From: JABCZH01 sp963803775
GTDB lineage: Bacteria > Acidobacteriota > Terriglobia > Terriglobales > Acidobacteriaceae
Length of the DNA stretch: 64,000 nt
Assembly (NCBI GenBank): GCA_963803775.1
Contig: CAWDNS010000006.1
Coordinates: 620,001-684,000 of the forward strand
Direction: 5' to 3'
Shown: piece after piece, positions 1 to 9,800 of the stretch
Layout: each line of letters begins with the position of its first letter
Numbering within the stretch: the stretch's first letter is position 1
Made by a program: the position numbers and the translations under genes
Notes under the pieces: generated by a model
Told to the model about the DNA's origin: nothing
The model's database searches: none
The model's input: the letters and a program-made list of their open reading frames with translations, nothing else

Positions 1-156
1 CCACACCTTACAGTTGCTCACCGTAGTTGCAGTCGGGTTCGCATTGGCCTGCTAACGGTCTCGCCAAAGGCAGAAAAGAGCGCGAAGCCGATCTGACCGG
101 ATGTTGACCAAGGCTGCTTAGGTTGGGGGCTTTTTTCCCTGTGTACTGAGGTAACC

Positions 157-351
157 TTGCCAAACAAGAAATACACGCTTGAAATGATTGGCGAGACCCT
201 GCGAGAAGCCGGGACCCTTGTAATTGTCTTTACCCCCTTGTACGAACTTTTCGAGCATGATCGGCCCGCTTGGTTTATTGTGCTTATGATGATTGCAGTC
301 GGCATCGGATTGCTGCTGACAGGCATCGAAGTAGAGAGGAGACGGGCATGA
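157..351 (+). CDS. small membrane protein, function unknown
   Basis: A 64-residue protein that starts at a TTG preceded by GAGGT at 148-152. It has two hydrophobic stretches (about residues 18-30 and 39-57) and an Arg-rich C-terminus, so it is probably an inner-membrane protein with two short segments. I do not recognise a family. Its stop overlaps the ATG of the next small membrane protein gene (ATGA, 348-351), which suggests a translationally coupled pair. No homology search was possible. The coupling and the hydrophobic pattern are the main reasons to think it is real. Confidence 0.5.
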   Translation: MPNKKYTLEMIGETLREAGTLVIVFTPLYELFEHDRPAWFIVLMMIAVGIGLLLTGIEVERRRA

Positions 352-533
352 CCCCAATATTGCAATTGCTCGTTTTTATCGGAGCAATAGTCGGCTTGGT
401 TGCATTTGGTTTTATCGCGATAAGAAGGAACACGCCTCTCAGTCGCAACTGGAAGCCCGGCAACGCTCCATATATTTTCCTGAAACCCATGACGACAATG
501 AACCCCATCAAGGCGCAGCCATGTCTCGTATGA
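348..533 (+). CDS. small membrane protein, second gene of coupled pair
   Basis: A 61-residue product starting at the ATG that overlaps the stop of the upstream gene by four bases. Residues 3-25 form one clear hydrophobic membrane segment, followed by a basic stretch (IAIRRN) and a polar tail, so it is a likely single-pass membrane protein. The reading frame is open further upstream, but the overlap start is preferred because of the GAGGAGACGGGC sequence just before it. No family recognised. The two tiny genes probably form one transcript. Confidence 0.45.
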   Translation: MTPILQLLVFIGAIVGLVAFGFIAIRRNTPLSRNWKPGNAPYIFLKPMTTMNPIKAQPCLV

Positions 534-536
534 GGT

Positions 537-1044
537 AACGCCTCCCGACGATTTCCTTAGAGACAGGAAACGCCGAGACCGTTACCAAGCTGACGCGATT
601 CCACGACACTTCCGCCTCAATGTCATTCTGAGGCTGCGGATCCTTGGCAACGTGAAGGATCCCAACGAAGAGCCTGCCCTGAGCGAAGCCGAAGGGACCT
701 ATGCATTTTCTTGAGCAACAGGACGTTGGCCGTGCCGAGGAGCGAAGCGACGAGGAACCTGCTGTTTGGAAAGCGAGAATGCCACGGCCAGTTTCGTGAA
801 AGGGCACGGCTTCAGCCGTCCCATACTCCTCAAGAAAGAATGTAGAGCACGGTTGAGCGCCGCACCCTTGAACTGCTCCTGCCGCCAAGTCCGACTTCTC
901 CTTGAAGCATCTCGCCGACCGCGACGAAATGACGTGACGATTCAACCATCGCAAGAATCCGTTCCTGTTCCGTGACACCATGCTCCGACTCATTCATTCG
1001 GACAACCTAGAATACAAAGAACTGACGAAATCCACATAGAGATG
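537..1044. other. intergenic region with dispersed repeats
   Basis: About 500 bases with no convincing gene. It holds a 33-bp sequence (667-699) that recurs exactly at 11507-11539, and a short palindrome around CACGGCTTCAGCCGT (about 805-820) that is also seen near 44.80 and 45.42 kb. These look like dispersed intergenic repeats, not coding sequence. The ORFs in both strands here lack ribosome-binding sites and recognisable domains. Confidence 0.6.
667..699. repeat. 33-bp dispersed repeat, copy 1
   Basis: The sequence from GAAGAGCCTGCCCT to AAGGGACC is identical at 11507-11539. Both copies are intergenic. The core reads as a run of GAAG/GAGC-type words without a strong hairpin. Confidence 0.7.
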
Positions 1045-1776
1045 TCATTTCTTTAGTGGGCCTAATCCTGGATACCATACCAACGGGTGGTCATGTCCCG
1101 TGAAAATCATAGTGTCTTGCACGAGATTGCCTTTCACATCATTACATCGAAGGACAAACATGGTATTAGCCGCACTTGCCTCCTCCCAAGAAAAACCTTG
1201 GAATTCAAATACGAGAATACCCCGAACCCTGCTCCCCCTCTCGACAGGATGTTCTCCAACTTTTTGATACAACGCATCACGTTGCGATATCTTGAAATTG
1301 GGGACTCCGGGCTTCTCGGAAAAACTAATATCCGACGCCGGATCAAGATATGTTGTCGCTGTAGTGGCATGGCGACCGTCTGGTAGAGTAACAATCAACA
1401 GCCACGAATCCGCAACACTTGGCGCTCCATCATTTGTCAAATTGGCAAACACCAATACCCCCGTACCTTTGAAAAAGGTCGTTTCGATGTGTCCCGTGCC
1501 AATCTGATCTATGCCCAATTTCAGTTTTGGTGTGGTTAGGTCATCTAATTTGTGCTGAGCCGTGTCCGCAGTTATGCGCTGCTGGTCCCATGCCTTGAAA
1601 GTGGCTAATACAAAGCCAATCGCCACAAAAACCACGTACCATTTCTTGGGCATCTTCTTGTCCAACAGCTTGTCGCCGAGTTCTACCAGAAACGCTATTA
1701 CGCCACTGGCGACGATATATTCCCATTGTTCAAGAACTGCCAGAATCCACTTACCAAAGGTCGCCGCAATCTCCAT
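1045..1776 (-). CDS. membrane-anchored protein of unknown function
   Basis: The frame stays open upstream to 1815. The ATG at 1776 is preferred because GGAGG lies eight bases before it, giving 243 residues. Two hydrophobic segments sit near the N-terminus (around VASGVIAFLVEL and KWYVVFVAIGFVLATF), followed by a soluble domain of about 170 residues rich in beta-strand patterns. This layout suggests a two-pass anchor with an exposed domain. A similar plan, membrane segment(s) plus beta domain, is seen in the unrelated-looking gene at 53488-54141. No catalytic motif or known family is recognised. It stands alone on the minus strand. Confidence 0.6.
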   Translation of the reverse strand: MEIAATFGKWILAVLEQWEYIVASGVIAFLVELGDKLLDKKMPKKWYVVFVAIGFVLATFKAWDQQRITADTAQHKLDDLTTPKLKLGIDQIGTGHIETTFFKGTGVLVFANLTNDGAPSVADSWLLIVTLPDGRHATTATTYLDPASDISFSEKPGVPNFKISQRDALYQKVGEHPVERGSRVRGILVFEFQGFSWEEASAANTMFVLRCNDVKGNLVQDTMIFTGHDHPLVWYPGLGPLKK

Positions 1777-1937
1777 CTCGCATACCTCCATGCTGATCTC
1801 CGAATCCAAATACATTCAGAGGAACATGCTTTCAACGCGATAAGAGTATACGCCTTATCTTCGCCTATCGATAATCCGAACCTGTAAATCCGATTACGTA
1901 GTACACTTCGCCCCTAATGTTATGGCATAATGTCCCA

Positions 1938-2387
1938 ATGGCAACCAACCCAACCACCCCACCCTCCACCGCCTACCAACTCTCCAATTTCCTCCGCGAA
2001 TGGCTTGGCGGACGCATCTCCTCAGAACTTGAATTAGCCTCGCTCGCCGAGCGCGGCCTGCCACTGACCACCGTCAGCCGCATGACTCGCCACGGTCTCA
2101 CTCGCGACGAGGTTCATGCCCTGGTCATTCATCGCCGAACGTTCAAACATCGCAAGGCCAGCCACCAGAAGTTGTCGAAGGAAGAATCCGATCGCGCCAT
2201 CCGCACCGCGCGCATTCTGGCCCGCGCCCAAGCCACGCTAGGCGACGCCGCGTCAGCACTAACCTGGGTGCGCGAACCCAAGTCGCGCTTCGAAGGCAAG
2301 ACGCCGATTCAGATGATGTCCACCGAAACCGGCGGCCGCTTAGTAGAGGAAATGCTGGTGCAGATCGACGAAGGAATGTTTGCCTGA
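1938..2387 (+). CDS. Xre/MbcA/ParS-type antitoxin of a RES toxin pair
   Basis: The product is about 149 residues. The first part holds a helix-turn-helix-like region (LASLAERGLPLTTVSRM, then a TRDEVHAL segment). The C-terminal part matches the MbcA/ParS toxin-binding pattern (ARAQATLGDAASALTWVREP, then GKTPIQMMSTETGGRLVEE). In this family the antitoxin binds and blocks a RES-domain NADase and represses the operon. The stop (2385-2387) is immediately followed by the GTG of the RES gene, so the two are co-translated. Starts at 1917 or 1938 are possible and neither has a clear Shine-Dalgarno. CATAAT lies six bases before 1938, which would suit a leaderless mRNA. Confidence 0.85.
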   Translation: MATNPTTPPSTAYQLSNFLREWLGGRISSELELASLAERGLPLTTVSRMTRHGLTRDEVHALVIHRRTFKHRKASHQKLSKEESDRAIRTARILARAQATLGDAASALTWVREPKSRFEGKTPIQMMSTETGGRLVEEMLVQIDEGMFA

Positions 2388-2843
2388 GTGTTTCTCTGGA
2401 GAATCAGCAATCACGACACGCTCGACGGACGCGGCGGCCTTCTCGCCTCCGCCCGCTGGCACACCCGCGGACGGCCCATCGTTTATTTCGCGGTCACTCC
2501 CGCGGGAGCGCTGGTCGAGGCGCTGGTCCACTTAGAACTCAAACCCAATCAGCTTCCAAAGAGTTATCGGCTATTAAAAGCCGAAGCGCCCGATGACTTA
2601 CCCAAAATGCATTTCTCCGCGCTCACCGACGACTGGCAGCAGAACGAAATAGCATCCCGCACCCTCGGCGATGAATGGCTATCGCGGAATCAAGCCCCAC
2701 TCCTGGAAGTCCCCTCCGCAATTCTCCCGGAGACCATGAATCTCTTGCTGAATCCCATGCACCCCGACGCCGCCCGAATCAGCGTGTTATGGCACGAAGC
2801 CTATCCCTTCGATAAAAGGTTATTCAAGGGAATGGCACGGTAG
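2388..2843 (+). CDS. RES-domain toxin (NAD+-degrading family)
   Basis: A GTG-initiated 151-residue protein with no gap after the antitoxin gene. The RES fold signature is visible: WRIS near residue 4, ARWHTRGRPIVYFA at about 22-35 with the conserved Arg, the Glu in ALVEALVHLE, and the Ser in VPSAI followed by MNLLLNP. RES toxins such as MbcT deplete NAD+ by hydrolysis or phosphorolysis. That activity is inferred from the family. The gene ends 11 bases before the convergent stop of the next minus-strand gene. The length is normal for the family and nothing looks broken. Confidence 0.88.
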   Translation: MFLWRISNHDTLDGRGGLLASARWHTRGRPIVYFAVTPAGALVEALVHLELKPNQLPKSYRLLKAEAPDDLPKMHFSALTDDWQQNEIASRTLGDEWLSRNQAPLLEVPSAILPETMNLLLNPMHPDAARISVLWHEAYPFDKRLFKGMAR

Positions 2844-2853
2844 CGCGGGATTC

Positions 2854-3336
2854 TCACTGCTCGCCAAACATCGGCACCTGCAACGTATCGCTAGGCATCC
2901 CACGTCGCCTCCGCCTGGTCGCTCCAATAACCGCCAGCACCGTAAGCGATTCCAGCGCACTCCGCGGCACAAACATCCGCTGCGTATTCGATCGCAAGTC
3001 CGGAGGATTCACCAAATACCCCTCCGCCGACGCCTGCATCAGATCAATCGGCATCATTCCTTCCAGAACCTCGCCATCTTTGAAGCGCAGCCGCACCCAC
3101 AATCCCTCGGTACGTGGGCGAGTCGTGAAAGTCTTGCGGCTGGGCGCCTCCGTCTCGCCAAACTCGCGGACGAAGTAAACCACCTTGACCTCGCGCAGCT
3201 CAATCGCGATCACATTCCCGGCGGTGTTCAGCAGTTCCAGTTTGCCTTCATGGACAAAATTCGCGGGCGCGACATGGCCATTCACCGTGTCGCGGTCAAT
3301 TTTGCGTACAACTACCTTCTTATGAGTCGAGGGCAT
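2854..3336 (-). CDS. conserved hypothetical protein, beta-rich
   Basis: A 160-residue soluble protein without signal peptide or membrane segment. The N-terminal half has short beta-strand patterns (VVVRKIDRDTVNGHV, GKLELLNTAGNVIAIEL). The middle reads LWVRLRFKDGEVLEGMMPIDL, a pattern like Sm/PilZ-type small barrels. The C-terminus has a basic patch (ATRRRRRGMPS). I do not recognise a named family with confidence. It converges on the RES-Xre pair and is separated by nearly 300 bases from the nucleotidyltransferase gene that runs the other way. A nucleic-acid or second-messenger binding role would be a guess. Confidence 0.6.
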   Translation of the reverse strand: MPSTHKKVVVRKIDRDTVNGHVAPANFVHEGKLELLNTAGNVIAIELREVKVVYFVREFGETEAPSRKTFTTRPRTEGLWVRLRFKDGEVLEGMMPIDLMQASAEGYLVNPPDLRSNTQRMFVPRSALESLTVLAVIGATRRRRRGMPSDTLQVPMFGEQ

Positions 3337-3624
3337 TCGCTTCTTGCCAAACCCGCCCGGGTTGCGGTTTCCTGCGGTTCAGCGTAGTCACATTCTCACA
3401 CTTTTGCGTTGAACATAGTCAGTCATCTCGTTCGTAGTAGCCAAATCGTTAACCTTGTGGTATTTTGTGTAGTTTACCGAGGCCACGCCTGAATCGCCTA
3501 AAGCTAGTCAATAGAGCAGCTTACGTGGTAGTGGGCGGGCCTGTCCCTGACTCCCCGGTGTGCCCTGTGGAAAATCTTTACACCACTTCGTTCGCACACT
3601 TAATCCCGAAATTTAGGACGACGC

Positions 3625-5169
3625 ATGGCTGATTACATCTACACCATGGAAATTCGTCTGACGCCCGACCAGCAGCGGGGCATCACGCTGGTTCAAGACA
3701 TCGCCCGCGCCGCCGAGATGAACATCTATCTCACCGGCGGTGCTGTGCGGGATATCATCAGCGGATTTCCCATTCGCGATCTCGATTTCACCGTCCAGGG
3801 CAATCCCCTCAAGCTGCAAAAAGAGTTGGAACGCGCCGGGGCCATCGTCTCCTCGACCGACGAAGATCTGAAGGCGATCTACCTGGTCTTGCCGGGCAAA
3901 GTCCGTGCCGAGATTAGCCCCGCTCGCACCGAGCGCTATGAAAAAGTAGGGAAACCGCCCATCGTCGCGCCCTCCACCATTATTGAAGACCTGCGCCGCC
4001 GTGATTTCACCGTCAATGCCATGGCGTTGTCGCTCAACCCTGGTTCCCGCGGCCTGTTGATGGATCCCTTCAACGGGTCCGCGGACATCGAATCCAAGCT
4101 GCTTCGCACGCTGCACAACTACGCCTTTGTCGAAGATCCTTCAAGACTGATTCGCGCCACCCGCTTTGCCGCGCGCTTCCACTGGCCTCTCGAGGAACGC
4201 ACCGAGGCCCGCTACCGGTCCGCCAAAGAAAATAACTATATCGACCACATCAACCACCGGGCAATTGGAGTCGAGATCGAACAACTCGCCTACGAAGACG
4301 ACCCGCTCCACATCGTGCGCTCGCTGGAGAAAGAAGATTGGCTGAAGGTACTGAACCCGCACTGGACCACCGCCAAAGTGGACACCGTCGGACTAAGCCA
4401 GTTGGTGAAAACCCGCCAGCAAATGAATGAACTGGGCTACACGCCCGATCCCTCTCCAGCGGTGCTGTATTTCCTGACCTCAAAGCTGAGCGATAAAGAT
4501 GTCGCAGATATCCGCAAGGCAATCCCACGCAAGGATCTGGTCGAGGCCTGGAAAGATCTCGAAGACAATGCCAAAGACCTGGCTAAACGGCTCGCCGGCA
4601 AAGAGGCCGCGACTCCTTCGCGCACCTGGAAGTTGCTCTCCGAGGCGCGCCCGGAGATGACGCTATTCCTCGCCGTGACCTCGAAGCAGCAAGCCGTAGA
4701 ACAGAAGATCAAGAACTTCTTCACCAAGTGGCGGCAAGTGCAGCAGAAGATTCCGTTGCCCGAAATGACCGAGTTGTACATCACGCCGCAACTGCCCGAA
4801 TATTCCAAGATTGCCAACGATGTATTCATGCTATTGCTCGATGGCCGCCTGCGTTCGCGCACCGAGACCTTGAAGTTCTTGAAGCCGCTCGCGCCACCGC
4901 CGCCACCACCTCCGCCACCGCCAAAGCGCGGACGCGCCGCCAAAGCCGCCGCCCAAGCAATGGCAGCGCCAACTCCCTCCGTCGGAAAAGCTGGAAAGAA
5001 AGGCAAAGCTGTGCCCCTAGCCGCACCGGTTGTTGTACCACCGCCGGTAAAGCCGTCCAAGCCGCCCGCCGTTGCCAAGCCCGCGAAATCAGTTCCTAAG
5101 AAGCCTGCTCCTAAGAAGAAACCTGCCAAACCCGCGCCCAAATCCAAGGCCAAGAAGCGAAAACGCTAG
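3625..5169 (+). CDS. CCA-adding enzyme / poly(A) polymerase family nucleotidyltransferase with long basic tail
   Basis: A 514-residue protein. The class II nucleotidyltransferase head is clear: GGAVRD at about residues 38-43 and the metal-binding DLDF at about 53-56, followed by the RRDFTVNAMA motif (about 129-138), the RLIRATRFAARF motif (about 174) and a helical neck/body. Family members add or repair the tRNA 3' CCA end, or polyadenylate RNA. Which of the two cannot be decided here. The last 100 or so residues are unusual: a run of 11 prolines, then Ala/Lys/Pro repeats ending in KSKAKKRKR. This resembles histone H1-like tails and may bind nucleic acid. Confidence 0.85.
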   Translation: MADYIYTMEIRLTPDQQRGITLVQDIARAAEMNIYLTGGAVRDIISGFPIRDLDFTVQGNPLKLQKELERAGAIVSSTDEDLKAIYLVLPGKVRAEISPARTERYEKVGKPPIVAPSTIIEDLRRRDFTVNAMALSLNPGSRGLLMDPFNGSADIESKLLRTLHNYAFVEDPSRLIRATRFAARFHWPLEERTEARYRSAKENNYIDHINHRAIGVEIEQLAYEDDPLHIVRSLEKEDWLKVLNPHWTTAKVDTVGLSQLVKTRQQMNELGYTPDPSPAVLYFLTSKLSDKDVADIRKAIPRKDLVEAWKDLEDNAKDLAKRLAGKEAATPSRTWKLLSEARPEMTLFLAVTSKQQAVEQKIKNFFTKWRQVQQKIPLPEMTELYITPQLPEYSKIANDVFMLLLDGRLRSRTETLKFLKPLAPPPPPPPPPPKRGRAAKAAAQAMAAPTPSVGKAGKKGKAVPLAAPVVVPPPVKPSKPPAVAKPAKSVPKKPAPKKKPAKPAPKSKAKKRKR

Positions 5170-5183
5170 GCGCAGACTAGACC

Positions 5184-6635
5184 TCACTTGACAATCTCGA
5201 AGACTGTGCCGCACGGAAAATCTTCGTCGCCTCCCCAGCAATCCGGCAATCCACCGGCGGAAGCTGTACCGTATAAGTGACCGTCCTTTCCAACAGTCAG
5301 TCCGGCCGCGGGAGTAATGCCACCGGGAACCAATTGACCCGTATGCTCAGACGTGGGCTGCGCTCCAAACTGGTAGATCGTCTTCTCTTGCCACGTGTCG
5401 CCTTGTTGAGTCAATTCAAAAATCGTACCGCAGCCGTATCCGGCGCATAGCGCTCCTCCATACTCGGCAGTGCCATACAGCCGTCCTTCAGCGTCAAATA
5501 CGAGATTGCCCCACGGATAGGCGCCATCGCTGCCGCCCTGGAACGCGTAAAGAACTGTATGTGTCCAAGGCGCGCCTTCTCTACTGGGCGGCGCCAGCCT
5601 GAAGATGGTGCCACAGGGGGGCCAGCCGCCTTGCACCGAGCAATTATCAGCAATGTTCCCCACAGTGGTTCCGTAGAGACTGTCGTCCTTGCCGAAGATA
5701 ACACCTCTAGGCCAGTTTCCGTCACTGCCGCCTTGAAAGTTGTAGAGGACAGTCTCAGTCCAAGGGTTGCCGTCGATACTTGGCGGGCTTAGTTCAAATA
5801 CGGTTCCGCAGCCATTGTAAAAAACGCAAAGACTCCGCGTCGACTCGGTAGTGCCGCCAATGGTTGTTGTTCCAAATAGGTCTCCCTCTCTGTCCATAAC
5901 GAGGCTTGACTCCGGACCTCCGCCATCCCTGCTGGCCGGAAAATCGTAGAGATCGGTCTCAGTCCAAAGAGCATTCCCTGATGCCGGTGGTGTCAACTTG
6001 AAAACGGCCCCACCACCTACGCTATAGCCGGTTGTTCCGTAGAGATTGCCTTTCTTGTCAAAGATCACGCCCGCATACGGCCAATAAGCGCCATTGGGCT
6101 GGAACTCATAAATTACATGCCAAGTCCAGAGACCCTGGCCGTCCTTCGGCCTAATAAGCTCAAAAACGGCGCCGCATCCGTCACTGTCTGGCCATCCGCA
6201 TAGGGCATCACCGCCATCCCAGGTTGCTCCGTAGATGTTGCCAGCGGCGTCAAGAGTCAAGGCTGCGTCTCGAGGGAAATATCCGATCGCGTGCTCGCCC
6301 CCGAAGCTTTGTATGACGCTTTCTGTCCAGGGCATCCCTTTCGCTGTCGGTGGCGTCAGTTGAAACACGGTACCGCAGGTAGAATAATCTCCAGAACTGT
6401 CTTCGCAGACAGCCGTCCCACCGAGAGTAGTTGTACCGTAAAGCGTACCGTCGCTGCCCAAAGTCAGCGGTGCTTGTGGAGAAGCTCCGTCATAAAGATC
6501 ACCAACCTGGCCTTGGAAGCGATAAATTGGCATCGCAGTCTGTGCGTTGGCTAATACGCACCCGGCAACGATGCCAAATATCGTTACAAGGAGCGTTGTC
6601 AATCTAAGGAACGTACGGGAAAAAGAGTGCTGCAT
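5184..6635 (-). CDS. secreted GloVer-repeat protein
   Basis: A 483-residue protein. Residues 1-32 form a signal peptide (hydrophobic LLVTIFGIVAGCVL, then ANAQ). The rest is about nine repeats of the GloVer type (Gloeo_Verruco repeat, TIGR03803), each with a GNLYGTT-like turn, Gly-rich spacer, GTVFELTPP strand and a WTETVLYNFQGG segment. It is predicted to fold as a beta-propeller-like domain outside the cell. Function is unknown for the family. A GAGG motif precedes the ATG. It is one of five such proteins in this window and lies convergent to the nucleotidyltransferase gene. Confidence 0.85.
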   Translation of the reverse strand: MQHSFSRTFLRLTTLLVTIFGIVAGCVLANAQTAMPIYRFQGQVGDLYDGASPQAPLTLGSDGTLYGTTTLGGTAVCEDSSGDYSTCGTVFQLTPPTAKGMPWTESVIQSFGGEHAIGYFPRDAALTLDAAGNIYGATWDGGDALCGWPDSDGCGAVFELIRPKDGQGLWTWHVIYEFQPNGAYWPYAGVIFDKKGNLYGTTGYSVGGGAVFKLTPPASGNALWTETDLYDFPASRDGGGPESSLVMDREGDLFGTTTIGGTTESTRSLCVFYNGCGTVFELSPPSIDGNPWTETVLYNFQGGSDGNWPRGVIFGKDDSLYGTTVGNIADNCSVQGGWPPCGTIFRLAPPSREGAPWTHTVLYAFQGGSDGAYPWGNLVFDAEGRLYGTAEYGGALCAGYGCGTIFELTQQGDTWQEKTIYQFGAQPTSEHTGQLVPGGITPAAGLTVGKDGHLYGTASAGGLPDCWGGDEDFPCGTVFEIVK

Positions 6636-6880
6636 GGGAACCTCTCTTCAGGAGACATTACGAATCGGCGGGCTCACCACGTCCCTATGAAGCCCCGGTG
6701 GACGGGAAGCATGTTACTACACGAATTCCTTACCAGCAATGCCTTTTGCGGGATCATCTCCAGTTTCCTTCAGCCAGGGCGAATATGCTCCCGCTAGATT
6801 TTCCTGTGGATAACCTCGCCGTAGCTGCAAAACTTCTGCTCCCATCTCCACCACGCGCACAGTAAAATCATACAGGCCCC

Positions 6881-9800
6881 ATGTCCCAATTCGTCCACCT
6901 CCATCTCCATACCGACTACTCCATGCTCGACGGCGCTTGCGACGTCGAAAAGCTCTGTGAGCGCGCCAAACAATTAGGTATGCCTGCCGTGGCCATGACC
7001 GACCACGGCAATATCTTCGGCGCAGTGCATTTCGTGAACGCCGCGAAACATGAAGGCATCAAGCCTATCGTCGGCTGCGAGCTGTACATCTGCAAGAAAG
7101 ACGATCACAACATCGAACGCACGCCTCCCGACAATGACACCTACAACCACTTACTGGTGCTGGCCGAAAACGAAGAAGGCTATCGCAATCTCGCCAAGAT
7201 CACTTCGGAAGCCTCGCTTCACGGCTTTTATTACAAGCCCCGGGTAAGCAAGAAGTTTCTCGCCGAACACTCCAAGGGGCTGATCGGACTCTCCGGCTGT
7301 TTGAAGGGCGAAGTCGCCGAATTTCTCATGGAGGGGAAGTACGAAGCCGCTCGCAGCGCGGCAGTCTCCTATCGCGACATTTTCGGTAAAGACAATTTCT
7401 TCCTGGAGATTCAGGACCAGGGTTTGGAGATGGAACACCGCATCCATCCCGACCTGTTCCGCTTGGAAAAAGAACTCGGCCTGCCGATGGTCGCCACCAA
7501 CGACAGTCATTACCTCTGCGAAGAAGACGCCCACGCCCAGGACGTCATGGTCTGCATCCAGACCGGCAAATCGATCCAAGACACCAACCGCATGAAGTTT
7601 CAGGGCACCGGCTTCTACGTCAAAAGCCACGAAGAAATGTTCCAGGTCTTCAAAGACGCTCCTGACGTGCTTTCCCGAACCCTCGCCATCGCCGAGCGCT
7701 GCAATCTTCGCCTAGAAAAGGTCAGCAACCCCTTTCCCCATTTCGATGTTCCCCCCGGCTATACCCTCGACAGTTATTTCGAGCACGTAAGCCGGGAAGG
7801 CTTCGCGCGTCGCCTTGAGGTAATCAGGAATTTACAAGAGCAAGGCCGCATCAAGCACAGCGTGGCCGAATACGAACAGCGTCTTGCCCGCGAACTCGCC
7901 ATCATCCAGCAAATGCAGTTCTCCGGATATTTCCTGATCGTCTGGGATTTCGTTCGTTACGCGCGCGAACACCATATTCCAGTCGGCCCGGGCCGAGGCT
8001 CAGCGGCGGGTTCGCTGGTCTCGTACTCGCTCGGCATCACCGACCTCGATCCACTTCAGCAAGAGCTGCTGTTCGAGCGTTTCTTGAATCCCGAACGCAT
8101 TTCCATGCCCGACATCGACATGGACTTCTGCATGAACCGCCGCGGCGAAGTCATCGACTACGTCACTCGCAAGTACGGCCGTGACAATGTCGCTCAAATC
8201 ATCACCTTCGGCACCATGGCCGCCAAGGCCGCGATCAAAGACGTAGGCCGCGCCATGGACATTCCTTACGCCGACGTAGACCGCATCGCCAAGATGGTGC
8301 CCACCACGCTGAACATCAAGCTGGAGCAGGCAATCAAAGATTCACCCGCGTTGCAGCAGGCCTACGAAAGCGAGCCTCAAGTACGCCAACTACTCGACAC
8401 TGCCCGAAAACTCGAAGGCCTGGTGCGCAACGCCGGGGTTCATGCCGCCGGTGTCGTCATCTCTCCCCGTCCACTGACGGAACTTGTTCCACTGCACAAA
8501 ACCAAGAACGACGAAATCGTTACTGCCTTCGACATGGTTGCCATTGAAAAGATGGGCCTGTTGAAGATGGATTTCCTCGGCTTAACCACGCTGACCATCC
8601 TTGACGACACCGTCAAGCTGATTGCGCAGACCCGTGGCGAACAACTGGTCCTGGAAAACATTCCTCTTGACGACCAGACGACTTACGAAAAAGTCTTTCA
8701 CAAAGCCTTGACCACCGGCGTGTTTCAGTTTGAATCGCATGGTATGCGCGACGTCCTGCGGCGCTATCAGCCCTCGACCATCGGTGACCTTACCGCGCTC
8801 AACGCTCTCTACCGTCCCGGTCCTATTCAGGGCGGCATGATCGACTATTTCATCGACCGCAAACATGGACGCAAAAAGATCGAATACGAACTCCCCGAAC
8901 TGAAAGAAATGCTGGAAGACACCTGGGGAGTCATCGTTTACCAGGAACAAGTAATGCAGATCGCGAACCGCTTGGCAGGCTATTCACTCGGTGAAGCCGA
9001 TGTGCTACGCCGCGCCATGGGCAAGAAGAAGCCGGAAGAAATGGCCCAGCAGCGCGACCGATTCGTAGAGGGTGCGGTGCAGCGGGGTTATCCCACAAAG
9101 AAAGTCGAGAAGATTTTCGATCTTCTGGCAAAGTTCGCGGAGTATGGTTTTCCCAAAGCGCACTCGGCTGCCTACGCGCTACTCGCCTACCAGACTGCCT
9201 ATCTGAAGACACACTATCCCGTGGAGTTCATGGCGGCGATGCTGACCTCGGTGACAGGCAGCACCGACGACGTGGTCAAGTACATCAACGAATGCCGCGA
9301 GATGGGCATTGGCGTCGAGCCGCCCGATATCAACGTCAGCACCGCCAACTTCACTCCGCATGGGCCAGCCATTCGCTTCGGTCTTGCAGCCGTAAAGAAC
9401 GTCGGCCACAACGCCATCGAATCCATCGTCGCCGGACGCAAAGAAAAGGGACGCTACAACTCGATCTACGAATTCTGCGAAAAAGTTGACCTGCGCCTTC
9501 TCAACAAGCGCGTACTCGAATCCTTGGTAAAGAGCGGCGCTATGGATTCACTCGGCCGCCGCGCCCAACTCGCCGCCGTCCTAGATAAAGCCATCGACCG
9601 CGCCGCCAAAACTCAGCGGGATGCCGAATCCGGCCAGCACGGCTTATTCGGAGTATTTCAGCAGGAAGAAAATCAGTCCGACAACGATCGGCTCCCCGAC
9701 ACTCCCGACTGGGACGAACATACCCGTCTTGCCGCTGAAAAAGAAATTCTCGGATTCTTCATCACCGGACACCCGCTCGAAAAGTATCGCGACAAACTAG

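Noticed and set aside
4437..5153. 238-codon ORF on the minus strand
   Set aside because: It is the mirror of the GC-rich, proline/alanine-coding tail of the nucleotidyltransferase.
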